In this document: positions 8,092 through 16,733 of the stretch, in pieces
How positions within the stretch are numbered: the first letter of the stretch is position 1
Layout of the letters: each line of letters starts with the position of its first letter
Assembly: GCA_042408595.1 (NCBI GenBank)
Contig: JBHOQX010000087.1
Span: forward strand, 1-64,000
DNA from: JBHOQX01 sp042408595
Lineage (GTDB): Bacteria > Chloroflexota > Chloroflexia > Chloroflexales > Roseiflexaceae
DNA: 64,000 nucleotides
Direction of reading: 5' to 3'
The notes under the pieces: generated by a model
Seen by the model: only the letters and a program-made list of their open reading frames with translations
What the model was told of the DNA's origin: nothing
Databases searched by the model: none
Made by a program: the position numbers and the translations under genes

Positions 8092-9252
8092 ATGCGCGAT
8101 CGAATCGCCCAACGTGTGATCCAGGTCCCGCCTTCGGGCATCCGGCGCTTCTTCGACATCGCCGCGACGATGCCGGATGTGATCTCGCTCGGCATCGGCG
8201 AGCCGGATTTCGTCACGCCCGCGCCGATCCGCGCGGCGGCCGTGCGCTCGCTGGACGAAGGCCGTACCGCCTACACCTCTAACTCCGGGCTGCTGGAGCT
8301 GCGCCAGGCGCTGGCCGCCTACCTCGAACGACTCTACCACGTACGGTACGACCCGGAGACCGAGCTGCTGATCACTGTCGGGGTGAGCGAGGCGCTGCAG
8401 ATCGCCATGCTCGCCACCGTCAACCCCGGCGACGAGGTGATCATCCCCGAGCCGTGCTTTGTCGCCTACCCGGCCGCGGCAATGTTCGCCGATGGGCGCG
8501 TGGTGCACGTGCCCACATCGGTCGAGGAATCGTTTCAGGTGACGGCCGGCGCGATCGAGGCCGCCGTGACGCCGCGCAGCATCGGGTTATTGATCGGCTA
8601 CCCGAACAACCCGACCGGCGCGGTGCTGGGGCGCCAACGCATGCGTGAGATCGCCGCCGTGGCCGAGCGCCACGACCTGCTGGTCTACTCCGACGAGATC
8701 TACGACCGGCTGGTATACGGCGTCGAGCACACCTGCTTCGCCGCGCTGCCGGGGATGCGCGAGCGCACCATCCTGCTCGGCGGCCTCTCCAAATCGCACG
8801 CGATGACCGGCTGGCGCATCGGCTGGATGGCCGCCCCCGCCGATCTGGTCGCCGCGGCGCGCAAAATCCATCAGTACGCGATCATGTCCGCGCCAACGAT
8901 GAGCCAGTACGCCGCGCTGGAGGCGCTGTCGAACGGCGAGGCGGCGGTCGCCGAGATGGTCGCCGAGTACGACCGGCGGCGGCGGGTGATCGTGGCCGGG
9001 CTGAACCAGCTCGGCCTGCCGACCTTCGAACCACAGGGGGCGTTTTATGTCTTCCCGCGCGTCGATCACCTGGGCCTGACGAGCGAGGAGTTCGCCGAGC
9101 AACTCCTGCGCGAGCAGCAGGTGGCGGTCGTGCCAGGGGATGCGTTCGGGCCGAGCGGGGCGGGCTTCGTGCGCGCCTGCTACGCCACGTCGATGGACAA
9201 GATCGAGGCCGCGCTCGACCGGATCGACCGCTTCGTCCGGTCGCGGCGGTAG
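8092..9252 (+). CDS. PLP-dependent class I aminotransferase
   Basis: Fold-type I aminotransferase of the aspartate/aromatic (AspC/PatA-like) group, 386 residues. Visible motifs are GYPNNPTG, YSDEIYDRLVY and the cofactor lysine in GGLSKSHAMTGWR, with an Arg-rich C-terminal substrate region (FVRACYATS). It transfers an amino group between an amino acid and a 2-oxo acid; the exact amino acid cannot be fixed. ATG at 8092 has a strong AGGAGAG site; longer in-frame starts run into spacer repeats. It appears to be monocistronic. Confidence 0.92.
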   Translation: MRDRIAQRVIQVPPSGIRRFFDIAATMPDVISLGIGEPDFVTPAPIRAAAVRSLDEGRTAYTSNSGLLELRQALAAYLERLYHVRYDPETELLITVGVSEALQIAMLATVNPGDEVIIPEPCFVAYPAAAMFADGRVVHVPTSVEESFQVTAGAIEAAVTPRSIGLLIGYPNNPTGAVLGRQRMREIAAVAERHDLLVYSDEIYDRLVYGVEHTCFAALPGMRERTILLGGLSKSHAMTGWRIGWMAAPADLVAAARKIHQYAIMSAPTMSQYAALEALSNGEAAVAEMVAEYDRRRRVIVAGLNQLGLPTFEPQGAFYVFPRVDHLGLTSEEFAEQLLREQQVAVVPGDAFGPSGAGFVRACYATSMDKIEAALDRIDRFVRSRR

Positions 9253-9447
9253 CGCGATGGCCGTCCTGCGGCAACAGTGATCACCGTGCAGTCCGTATCT
9301 GCGTTGTCGTGCGGACAGGCGTGGGCGTGTGGTCGCGCCGCGACCGAATCCGCATGGCACCAATCTGGTTAAACGCGTAACGCTCGGCAGCGGGCCGGCG
9401 TTCTTCTCAACGAGACCTCTTCATCTCAGCATCAAGGAGACCTGACC

Positions 9448-9801
9448 ATGTCGACAGAGGCGCTTTCGTCCACCTCATCGCCGCAGCCGCCGCCGGCCGT
9501 CGTCCAGGATCAGCTCCGCTGCGCGCTCACCGGCCGGCCGCTCACCGCCGACGAGGCCTACTGGGCGCCGCCGCTCGTGACGATGCGCGAGCTCGTCGGG
9601 GCCGTTCTGTACGCGCTCTTCCGCGCGCCGACGACCCTGGGAACCATTCTGTTCGAGGAGCAGCCGAACGTCCCGTACGCTCCGGAGGCCCGGCAGCAAC
9701 TCGCCGCACGCCGCAGCAGCGAGCAGCTCAAGCTCCTGCTGCTGCTGCTGGGGGTCGCCGGGGTGGTCGCGGCTGTCATTCTGCTCGTGGCCGTGAGATA
9801 G
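9448..9801 (+). CDS. Small membrane protein, function unknown
   Basis: 117 residues: a Ser/Pro-rich start, a conserved-looking middle (DQLRCALTGRPLTADEAYWAPP) and one C-terminal hydrophobic span of leucines and valines (about residues 94-115). It has a good AAGGAG site. Its TAG shares a base with the GTG start of the glycosyltransferase at 9801, so the two are coupled. I do not recognise the family; it may be a membrane partner of that glycosyltransferase. Confidence 0.75.
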   Translation: MSTEALSSTSSPQPPPAVVQDQLRCALTGRPLTADEAYWAPPLVTMRELVGAVLYALFRAPTTLGTILFEEQPNVPYAPEARQQLAARRSSEQLKLLLLLLGVAGVVAAVILLVAVR

Positions 9802-10496
9802 TGAGAGCGGGAATGCTGTTATCGGTGATCATGCCCTGTTACAACGAGGAACGAACCCTGCCCGAGATCCTGGCCAAGGTCCGGGCGGTCGACCTCGATA
9901 AGGAGATCATCGCCGTTGATGACAACTCGTCGGATCGGACTTACGCCATCCTGATGGCGGCGGCGCACGAGGACCCGCGCATGACCGTCGTGCGCCACCC
10001 GACCAACCGCGGCAAGGGCGCGGCGGTGCGCAGCGGGCTGGCCCGCGCCCGCGGCGAGATCGTGATCATCCAGGACGCCGACCTGGAGTACGACCCGAAT
10101 GACTACTACGAACTGGTGCGGCCGATTGTCGAAGGCCGCGTGAACGTCGTCTTCGGCTCGCGCTTCATGGGGCGGCATACCGGCATGTACTTCTGGAACG
10201 CGATCGGCAACAAGGGGTTGACGTTCCTGACCAACTTCCTGTTCAACTGCTGGATCTCGGATATGGAAACCTGCTACAAGGTGATGCGCACCGAGATCAT
10301 GCGGCAGATGGACCTGAAGAGCAATGATTTCCGCCTGGAGCCGGAGATCGCCGCCAAGGTGCTGAAACTCGGCCACCGAATCTACGAGGTGCCGATCAGC
10401 TACCTGGGCCGCACCTACGACGAAGGAAAGAAGATGAAGCCGAGCCAGGGCTTCCTGGCGATCCTGGCGCTGATCCGCTTCCGCTTCTCGAACTGA
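9801..10496 (+). CDS. Family 2 glycosyltransferase (dolichol/polyprenyl-phosphate sugar synthase-like)
   Basis: GT-A fold enzyme of 231 residues. It has MPCYNEERTLPEIL, EIIAVDDNSSDRTY and the metal-binding DADLEYDP, with GSRF and an FRLEPEI segment further on, as in DPM1-like enzymes that move a sugar from a nucleotide sugar to a polyprenyl phosphate. There is no C-terminal membrane domain. GTG at 9801 overlaps the previous stop; an internal ATG at 9813 is an alternative start. Next come an SIS isomerase and a ROK kinase. The lipid-linked sugar could feed the GT-C enzymes further along, which is inference. Confidence 0.88.
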   Translation: MRAGMLLSVIMPCYNEERTLPEILAKVRAVDLDKEIIAVDDNSSDRTYAILMAAAHEDPRMTVVRHPTNRGKGAAVRSGLARARGEIVIIQDADLEYDPNDYYELVRPIVEGRVNVVFGSRFMGRHTGMYFWNAIGNKGLTFLTNFLFNCWISDMETCYKVMRTEIMRQMDLKSNDFRLEPEIAAKVLKLGHRIYEVPISYLGRTYDEGKKMKPSQGFLAILALIRFRFSN

Positions 10497-10509
10497 TGGG
10501 ATCATCCAT

Positions 10510-11088
10510 ATGAGCCGGCTGGATACCTACCTGACCGAACTGGCAGCGGCGCTCACCGCGACGCCGCGCGCGCCGCTGGAGGCGATCGGGCAGGCGTTGT
10601 GGGAGACCTACCAGCGCGACGGGACGATCATCGTCTGCGGCAACGGCGGCAGCGCGGCCTCCGCCTCGCACTTCGCCTGCGACCTGGCGAAGTGGACGAT
10701 CAGCGCGGGGCGGCGGCGGGTGCGGGCGCTCGCGCTCACCGACAACATCCCGGTGATGACCGCCTGGTCGAACGATACCGCCTACGATCGGGTGTTCGTC
10801 GAGCAACTGATGAGCCTGTACCGCCCGGGCGATACGCTGGTGGCGATCTCCGGCAGCGGCAACTCGCCGAACGTGCTGCGCGCGGTCGAGTGGGCCAACA
10901 CGCAGGGCGCAGTGACGATCGGCATGTCCGGTTTCAACGGCGGGCGGCTCGCGCAACTGGCGCGGATCGCGCTGGTCGTGCCGAACCACCTGATGCCGCA
11001 GGTGGAAGACGTGCATATGGCGCTCTGCCACGCCCTTGCGGTAAGCCTGGGGGAGCGGGTCGGGGCGAGCGAAGACCATAAGGCGTGA
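10510..11088 (+). CDS. SIS-domain phosphosugar isomerase, GmhA-like
   Basis: 192 residues with CGNGGSAASASHFACDL, the phosphosugar-binding loop of sedoheptulose-7-phosphate isomerase (GmhA)/DiaA-type SIS proteins, and a second SIS motif ISGSGNSPNVLRA. GmhA makes D-glycero-D-manno-heptose 7-phosphate. The neighbouring sugar kinase-like gene fits a sugar-phosphate pathway, but no heptose gene follows, so the true substrate is open. It starts 13 bases after the glycosyltransferase stop and likely shares its transcript. Confidence 0.82.
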   Translation: MSRLDTYLTELAAALTATPRAPLEAIGQALWETYQRDGTIIVCGNGGSAASASHFACDLAKWTISAGRRRVRALALTDNIPVMTAWSNDTAYDRVFVEQLMSLYRPGDTLVAISGSGNSPNVLRAVEWANTQGAVTIGMSGFNGGRLAQLARIALVVPNHLMPQVEDVHMALCHALAVSLGERVGASEDHKA

Positions 11089-11151
11089 TGCGTGCTGGGC
11101 GGTGAAGGCTGCCCGATTCGTCATGCGTCACGCGCCATCCCACGTTGCCCC

Positions 11152-11996
11152 ATGCTTTCCATCCTCGGCCTTGACTTCGGCGGAACCAAACTCGCCGCCG
11201 GCCTGGTCGATCCAGCGAGCGGCGCGGTGCTCAGGAGCACCCGCTGCCCGACGCCGCCGGGCGGCGCGCCGGCCAGCCTGGCCGCCATGCTCGCCCTGGC
11301 CCATGGGTTGCTCCGCGCCCCGAGCGCCGATCCTCGATCATCAGGCTCGATCCTCTCCGCCGTTGGCGTCTCCTTCGGCGGTCCGGTCGCGCCGGATGGA
11401 CGGACGGTGCGGCGCTCGATGCACGTGCCGGGGTGGGAGGATTTCCCGCTCGCTGGCCGGCTGGAGGCGGAGCTGGGCGTGCCCGCGGCCGTAGCCAACG
11501 ACGGCGACGCGGCGGCGCTGGCCGAGCAGCGCTTCGGGGCCGGGCGGGGCGTCGGCACGCTGCTGTATATCACGGTGAGCACCGGCATCGGCGGCGGGGT
11601 GATCGTCGGGGGGCAGCTGCACCGCGGCGAGCACGCCTGGGCCGGCGAGTTCGGCCATATGCCGCTGCTGAAGGACGGCCCGCCCTGCCGCACCTCGGCC
11701 CCGCGCCGACGGCGGCGGATGTCGCCGCGGCGGCGGCCCGCGGCGACACGGCGGCCCGCGCGGTATGGGACGAAGCCATGGCCTGGCTCGGCATGGCCGT
11801 CGCTGCAGCGACGAACCTGCTCAACCCCGGACGGGTGGTGATCGGCGGCGGGCTGGCGCAGGCCGGCGAGCTGCTGTTCGCCCCGGTGCGGCGCGAAGTC
11901 GCCGCCCGCGCGCTCGACCCGTGCCCGGTCGTCCCGGCAGCGCTCGGCACCGATGTCGGGATCATCGGCGGCGCGGCGCTGGTGCTGCGAGGTTGA
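11152..11996 (+). pseudogene. ROK-family sugar kinase with internal deletion and frameshift
   Basis: The N-terminal part is a clear ROK kinase: LGLDFGGTKLAAGLVD, VANDGDAAALAEQ and STGIGGGVIVGGQLHRGEHAWAGE (shown only in part). After GPPCR (about 11692) the frame breaks. The reading continues in another frame as LGPAPTAADVAAAA, then NLLNPGRVVIGGGL to TGA at 11994-11996. Between these points ROK proteins normally carry the CxCGxxGCxE zinc motif and a helix, and that stretch is missing. So there is both a deletion of roughly 25-35 codons and a frame change. It also holds an odd loop (about 11318-11352). It is either a decayed gene or an assembly join. Confidence 0.75.
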
Positions 11997-12274
11997 TGAA
12001 GGACGGAGGACGAAGGCAGGTGGTGGAATGACCATCATCGTGGCCAGGCATGCCTTCGCCCGTCGTCCGTTGTCTCTCATTCCCCCGACCCTTGCAGCAG
12101 CAGGTTTTTCCATCGATGCGGCCGGGCGTCCGCAGCCCGTACCCCGTTGCCCCTTCCCCCGCACACGGGAGAGGAGTTGGGGGCTTGGTAGCGCCTGGTA
12201 AGCGTCAAAGCCCTGCCTTTGAAAGATCCCTCGTTTTTCCATCTCGCGTCGGCAATCGCACTAATAAACCGTTC

Positions 12275-12402
12275 TTGCTGGCCCTCAGCACGGAAGATGT
12301 GGCGGGGCTGCGGCCTGCCACGGCGCTCTTTTTAGCGCGCACGCACGCCCGAGAAAGGTCGCGGAGGGGGCGAAGCCCCTTCAGATCTCCTTAAGGCGTA
12401 CG
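12275..12402 (-). repeat. Palindromic dispersed element, copy 2 (inverted), in a 466-base gap
   Basis: On the minus strand this reads gaaggggcttcgccccctcc, then a gcgtgcgtgcgcgc arm, then gtggcaggccgcagccccgccac, the module order of the other copies. The gap 11997-12462 holds no gene. Its first part carries gacgaagg-type spacer words and a c-rich/g-rich hairpin motif at 12142-12186 also seen near 39520. The element ends about 60 bases before the M42 peptidase. Confidence 0.6.
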
Positions 12403-12462
12403 TTTTATCAATAAGGTGTACAATGCCGTGTCATACCCACTGCACAACGGAGGAGCGAAGTG

Positions 12463-13533
12463 ATGGACGACATGTTGAAGATGTTGAAAGACCTCACCGA
12501 GGCGCCGGGCGTCCCGGGGCAGGAGGGCGAGGTACGCCGGGTGATGCGGCGCTACCTGGAGCCGCTGAGCGAGATCGAGACCGATAATCTGGGCAGCATC
12601 ATCGGCCGCAAGACCGGGCGCGAGGGCGGCCCGAAGATCGTACTGGCCGGGCACCTGGACGAGATCGGCTTCATGGTCACCCGCATCACCGACGAGGGCT
12701 TTCTCAAATTCCAGACGCTCGGCGGCTGGTGGGAGCAGGTGATGCTGGCGCAGCGTGTCGAGGTCGTCACCCGCGCCGGGCGCATCCCCGGCGTGATCGG
12801 CTCGAAGCCGCCGCACATCCTGACGCAGGATGAGCGCAACAAGGTGTATCAGAAAAAGGACATGTTTATCGACATCGGCGCCTCCTCGCGCGAGGAGGCC
12901 GAAGCGTGGGGCATCCGCCCGGGCGACGCGGTGGTGCCGGTCTGCCCGTTCACCGAGATGCGCAACCCAGACCTGCTGATGGCGAAGGCCTGGGACAACC
13001 GCTTCGGCTGCGCGCTGGCGATCGAGGTGCTGCGCCGGCTGAAGGGCCAGCCGCACCCGAACCAGGTCTACGCCGTCGGCAATGTGCAGGAGGAGGTCGG
13101 GCTGCGCGGCGCGACGACGACGACGAACGTCATTCAGCCGGATATCGGCTTCGCGCTCGATACGGGCATCGCCGGCGATACGCCCGGCATCGGGCCGGAC
13201 GATGCGGCGGGCAAGCTCGGCAAAGGGCCGGTCATCCTGCTGTACGACGGCAGCATGATCCCGCACACCGGTCTGCGCGACCTGGTGATCGATACGGCGC
13301 GCGAGGCGGGCATCCCGCTTCAGCTCGACAAGATCGCGGGCGGCGGCACCGATGCCGGCAAGATTCACATCTTCGGGGCAGGTGTGCCGTCGCTGGTGGT
13401 CGGCGTGCCGGTGCGCTACATCCACACCCACGCGGCGATCATGCACAAAGGCGACTTCAACCAAGCGGCGGAGCTGCTGGTGGCGGTGATCAAGAAGCTG
13501 GACGACGAGGCGGTGCGGCAGTTGAAGGCGTAG
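12463..13533 (+). CDS. M42-family metallopeptidase (tetrahedral aminopeptidase/endoglucanase M-like)
   Basis: Cytosolic di-metal aminopeptidase that trims peptides from their N-termini. All expected metal ligands and catalytic acids are visible: His/Asp in LAGHLDEIGF, Asp in KAWDNRFGC, Glu-Glu in VQEEVGLRG, Asp in ALDTGIAGD and His in HTHAAIMH. Length 356 residues is normal for TET peptidases, which form dodecamers. GGAGG lies about ten bases before ATG at 12463; a GTG one codon earlier is possible. A TACAAT (12419-12424) may be its -10. Confidence 0.93.
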   Translation: MDDMLKMLKDLTEAPGVPGQEGEVRRVMRRYLEPLSEIETDNLGSIIGRKTGREGGPKIVLAGHLDEIGFMVTRITDEGFLKFQTLGGWWEQVMLAQRVEVVTRAGRIPGVIGSKPPHILTQDERNKVYQKKDMFIDIGASSREEAEAWGIRPGDAVVPVCPFTEMRNPDLLMAKAWDNRFGCALAIEVLRRLKGQPHPNQVYAVGNVQEEVGLRGATTTTNVIQPDIGFALDTGIAGDTPGIGPDDAAGKLGKGPVILLYDGSMIPHTGLRDLVIDTAREAGIPLQLDKIAGGGTDAGKIHIFGAGVPSLVVGVPVRYIHTHAAIMHKGDFNQAAELLVAVIKKLDDEAVRQLKA

Positions 13534-13661
13534 AAGTCAGACGGGCAGACGTCAGACCATCAGAGCGGAGAGCCCTCGATCCGACGGCCCGATATCTGAG
13601 GTCTGACTGTCCGCTCGCAGGAATATCACCTCTTCGGGCAGCGTCTGATTGTACCGCTTTC

Positions 13662-14288
13662 CTAATCGCCGCGCGCCACCTGCGGCACGAGCGGGACGCC
13701 GCGCTGCCAGGCGCGCAGATAGCGGTAGGGCGGCACTTCGCCCCGGCGCGTGCGCCAGTCGTCCGGCGTGGTCGGGCGGGAGATGCCAAAGTGGAGGTGG
13801 GACGCGGTGCGGCGGGCATCGCCGCTGTTGCCGGTGCGCCCCAACGGCTGCCCGGCGCGCACGCGAACGCCCGGCGCGATCCCCGGCATGACCGCCGAGA
13901 GGTGCGAGCCGTAGTAGCGCACGCCATCGTCGCCGATTATCGCGACGGACAGGCCGCCCCGCGTCGCGCCGTCGTCCACCGCCGGGTTCCAGCGGTCCTC
14001 GCGGCTTACATCATCGACCACGCCGTCGGTGACGGCGACGAACAGCGAGCCGACCGGGCAGAAGATGTCAGCGGCGGGGTAGTCGTGGTGGTAGGGGCCG
14101 TAGTGGACGGCCCGGGCCGACTGCACCGGGAAGACGTAGCGCCGCGGGGCCGGGGCCGCCCTGGGCGCGGGAGCGCAGCGCTCGCCGCCCGGGCAGGCGA
14201 CCGCCGCAACCGCCGGGGTGCTCCGGCCATCGACCGCGAGCGCCCATGCGGCGGCAAGCACAACCAACGCGGCGGAGATGCGTCGCAC
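13662..14288 (-). CDS. Exported M23-family peptidase (LytM-type)
   Basis: 208 residues with an N-terminal signal peptide (about 1-28), an Ala/Pro linker and an M23 domain. Metal ligands are in HHDYPAADIFCPVG (HxxxD) and SHLHFGI (HxH), so an active zinc endopeptidase acting on peptidoglycan cross-bridges is expected outside the membrane. The start is GTG with AGGAGG about 11 bases upstream. A transposon-like repeat sits just before its promoter region. Downstream, 13534-13661 is spacer-word sequence with no gene. Confidence 0.87.
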   Translation of the reverse strand: MRRISAALVVLAAAWALAVDGRSTPAVAAVACPGGERCAPAPRAAPAPRRYVFPVQSARAVHYGPYHHDYPAADIFCPVGSLFVAVTDGVVDDVSREDRWNPAVDDGATRGGLSVAIIGDDGVRYYGSHLSAVMPGIAPGVRVRAGQPLGRTGNSGDARRTASHLHFGISRPTTPDDWRTRRGEVPPYRYLRAWQRGVPLVPQVARGD

Positions 14289-14333
14289 GGCAGGGGTGTC
14301 CTCCTACAATGAAAAATGAAGAATGATGCAATG

Positions 14334-14457
14334 ACAGGACGTACGCGGTGGGGAGGTTTGAAGGGGCGAAGCCCCTCCAACATCTCTTCTTTGGCGCGCG
14401 TAGAAAAGAGAACTGTGTGGACACCTCCTGCACTGCGGGCGACCGCGTACGTCCTGT
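14334..14457 (+). repeat. Palindromic MITE-like element, copy 3 (best preserved)
   Basis: 124 bases bounded by perfect 16-bp terminal inverted repeats, acaggacgtacgcggt at 14334-14349 and its reverse complement at 14442-14457. Inside is the aggggcgaagcccct hairpin. No open reading frame and no transposase. No clear target-site duplication is visible. The flanks carry atgaatgatg-type repeats (14310-14333 and 14458-14515). Confidence 0.8.
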
Positions 14458-14555
14458 ACATGAAGAATGGTGTGTGGTGAATGATGAACTCATCATTCAT
14501 CATGCATCACTCATTCGGCCTGGCTCTTCGGCGCGCACGGCGCCGGATGCGGCTA

Positions 14556-15710
14556 TCACGCCGCGACAAAGTTGGCGCCGGGCCTCCAGTTTACTTCCGC
14601 AGGGGCGCGGGCCGCCTCCGGCAGCGGCTGCCCCGCCGCGTCCAGCAGTTGGTAGCGGGTGATCGTCACGCCGTCCGGGTTCGCGCAGAGCGTCCACGCC
14701 GTGCCGGCCTGGTCGATGTAAAAGGTACGCGCGGTCAGTTTGCAGACGGTGCGGATCCGTGCCCCCCCGGCGACCAATCCATCCGGCCTGAGGCGCCAGA
14801 CGTCGAGCTGCTTCTCGGATTCAAACGGCGTGGTCGCGTACAGGTTCATCTCGCGGTCGACGTTGACGACGCTTGCCCCAGCGGGGAGCTGCAGCGCCAG
14901 TTGCTGGACGTGCGTCAGCACGTCGCCGGTGATGCCGCCGGACAGCGCGACGATGTCGAGCGTCGGCGGGGTGATGTCGAGGGTGTTGAATAGCACCGGG
15001 CTGCGCGGCGAGGCGACGCCGCGCTGCTCGGTGAGCGGCTGCGCTTCGGGTGGGACGGCGACGCCGCGGTGCAGGACCGTCCACACCCGCGGGCCGGCCC
15101 CTGTGAGCATCAGCGTCTGGTCGGCGGTGAGGGTGATGCCGTAGGCGTTCACACTGATGCCGCGGCTGACGGGGTAGCGCGCCGCGAGCCGGCCGTTCGC
15201 ACCATAGCGCAGCACCTGAGCGTCATCGCCGGCGCCCACGTCGAAGACGAAGACTTCGCCGGCGTTGTTGACGATGAAATCCCGCGGCTGCTGCGCCTCG
15301 GCGAGCGCGAGGGCGCGGCCCGGTTTGCCATCTGGCGCGAAGAACAGCACCCGTTTGTTGGCCGGGTCGAGGACCCGTATCGTGCCGTCGCCGCCGATGC
15401 GGAACGTCGGCTGTAGGCCGTCGGCCCAGCCGATCTGCCCGGGGCCGCTGCCGATCGCCAGCCGGAGGACAGTCGTCCCTCTGGCGGGCGCGAGCTGGGG
15501 CGCAGGCGCTTCCGTGGCCGGCACGGGCGAGGGTACCGCGCTCGGAACAGGCGCTTCCGTGGCCGGCACGGGCGACGGCGCCGCGCTCGGAACAGGCGAC
15601 GGCGCAGGCGACGGCACTGTGCCCGAAGCAGGCGGCGCGGTGCCGCTGGTGCAGGCCACAAGCATGAGCACAGCCGCCAGCAACGCCAGGGGGTGAGGAA
15701 GAGATCGCAT
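14556..15710 (-). CDS. Lipoprotein with Pro-rich repeats and a beta-propeller-like domain
   Basis: Signal peptide with lipobox LMLVAC near residue 20, so the mature protein is probably lipid-anchored outside. A linker of two near-identical PSPVPATEAP repeats (DNA period about 45 bases, 15500-15600) follows. The rest (about residues 85-384) looks like NHL/PQQ-type propeller blades (GGDGTIRVLDPANKRVLFF and related). ATG at 15710 has GGGAGGTG four bases upstream. Ligand and role are unknown. A spacer and element copy 3 follow it. Confidence 0.75.
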   Translation of the reverse strand: MRSLPHPLALLAAVLMLVACTSGTAPPASGTVPSPAPSPVPSAAPSPVPATEAPVPSAVPSPVPATEAPAPQLAPARGTTVLRLAIGSGPGQIGWADGLQPTFRIGGDGTIRVLDPANKRVLFFAPDGKPGRALALAEAQQPRDFIVNNAGEVFVFDVGAGDDAQVLRYGANGRLAARYPVSRGISVNAYGITLTADQTLMLTGAGPRVWTVLHRGVAVPPEAQPLTEQRGVASPRSPVLFNTLDITPPTLDIVALSGGITGDVLTHVQQLALQLPAGASVVNVDREMNLYATTPFESEKQLDVWRLRPDGLVAGGARIRTVCKLTARTFYIDQAGTAWTLCANPDGVTITRYQLLDAAGQPLPEAARAPAEVNWRPGANFVAA

Positions 15711-15738
15711 ACGGCACCTCCCGCGTATCACCGGTATA

Positions 15739-15747
15739 TGGTATAAT
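15739..15747 (+). promoter_or_regulatory. Extended -10 promoter for pcp
   Basis: TGGTATAAT, a consensus extended -10, lies 85 bases before the pcp ATG and just outside the divergent lipoprotein gene. No good -35 is visible. Confidence 0.55.
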
Positions 15748-15831
15748 CGTCGCCCCTACGACACCGTGTCGTGTCGCAGGCATACAGCGTGCTGTAGGTG
15801 CGCCACGTAGCGCGCCAGGAGTGTTCTCCTG

Positions 15832-16488
15832 ATGGCCACGATTCTGCTCACCGGCTTCGAGCCGTTCAACGGCGAGCCGCTGAACCCCTCCGCCGAGGCC
15901 GTTCAATGCCTGGCCGACACCGCGCTTCCCAGCCTCCAGGTACAGACCGCTATTCTGCCGGTGGATGCCTCCCGCATCTCAGACGTGCTGCGCGCCGCCC
16001 TGGTTTCGCTGCGGCCGGACTGGTGCCTGATGCTCGGCCAGTCGCAGGGCCGCGCCGCGCTGACCATCGAGCGCGTCGCGGTGAACCTGGCAGATTTTCG
16101 TATCCCCGACAACGCTGGCAACCAGCTTCGTGATCAGCCGATCGTCGCCGGCGGGCCGGTGGCCTACTTCGCAGCCGTGCCCGCCGCGCGGCTGCGCGAC
16201 GCCGCGCTGGCAGCGGGCGTGCCGGCTGAGTTGTCGCTCTCAGCGGGGGCGTTCCTCTGCAACATGGCGCTGTACCACGCGCTGCACCTGGCCGCTACGC
16301 TGCGCCTGCCGACGCGCTGCGGCTTTGTCCACGTACCGTCGCTGCCGCAGCAGGCGCTCGGCGGGCCGGCGCACCCGACGATGGCGCTGGAGACGATCTG
16401 TTCCGGCGTGCGGGCGATGCTGCTGGCGCTTGAGGAAGAGTCTACCACAGGCGCGGGCGATCTGGCGATGGAGCACGCCTGTTGGTAA
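15832..16488 (+). CDS. pcp: Pyroglutamyl-peptidase I
   Basis: Cytosolic cysteine peptidase (C15) that removes N-terminal pyroglutamate from peptides. Length 218 is normal. The full catalytic triad is visible: Glu80 in LTIERVAVN, Cys143 in SLSAGAFLCN and His167 in GFVHVPSLPQQ. The N-terminal LLTGFEPFNG and later RIPDNAGNQ are family motifs. An own promoter (15739) and ATG after an AGGAG-containing small hairpin support the start. Together with the M42 peptidase it fits peptide scavenging. Confidence 0.93.
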   Translation: MATILLTGFEPFNGEPLNPSAEAVQCLADTALPSLQVQTAILPVDASRISDVLRAALVSLRPDWCLMLGQSQGRAALTIERVAVNLADFRIPDNAGNQLRDQPIVAGGPVAYFAAVPAARLRDAALAAGVPAELSLSAGAFLCNMALYHALHLAATLRLPTRCGFVHVPSLPQQALGGPAHPTMALETICSGVRAMLLALEEESTTGAGDLAMEHACW

Positions 16489-16556
16489 GGTGAGACGCTG
16501 GACGGGGAGACCAGGTGACTGGGAGACAGAGGGACGGCCAAACAGTCAGAAGCTGT

Positions 16557-16608
16557 CTGAAACGAGGAATCGTGGGGGGCGAAGCTCCCCCACGATTCCT
16601 CGTTTCAG
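16557..16608. repeat. Perfect 22-bp-arm palindrome downstream of pcp
   Basis: Arms of 22 bp pair perfectly (16557-16578 with 16587-16608) around a loop containing gcgaagc. A second hairpin, gggggcctgcggccccc, follows at once (to about 16630). It shares the gcgaagc and ggcctgcggcc words with the dispersed palindromic element, but has different ends. It lies between the convergent pcp and lipoprotein genes, where a two-way terminator would be expected, but no T-run follows. Confidence 0.7.
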
Positions 16609-16733
16609 GGATCTGGGGGCCTGCGGCCCCCGACGCCACCGCTGGCAGCTTTTCAGAGAGCCCCTCAGGCCGTCAGACAGCACTGAGTTCCAAGGTCTGG
16701 CCGCCTGAGCGTCTGCCAGTCTGACCGTCTGGT

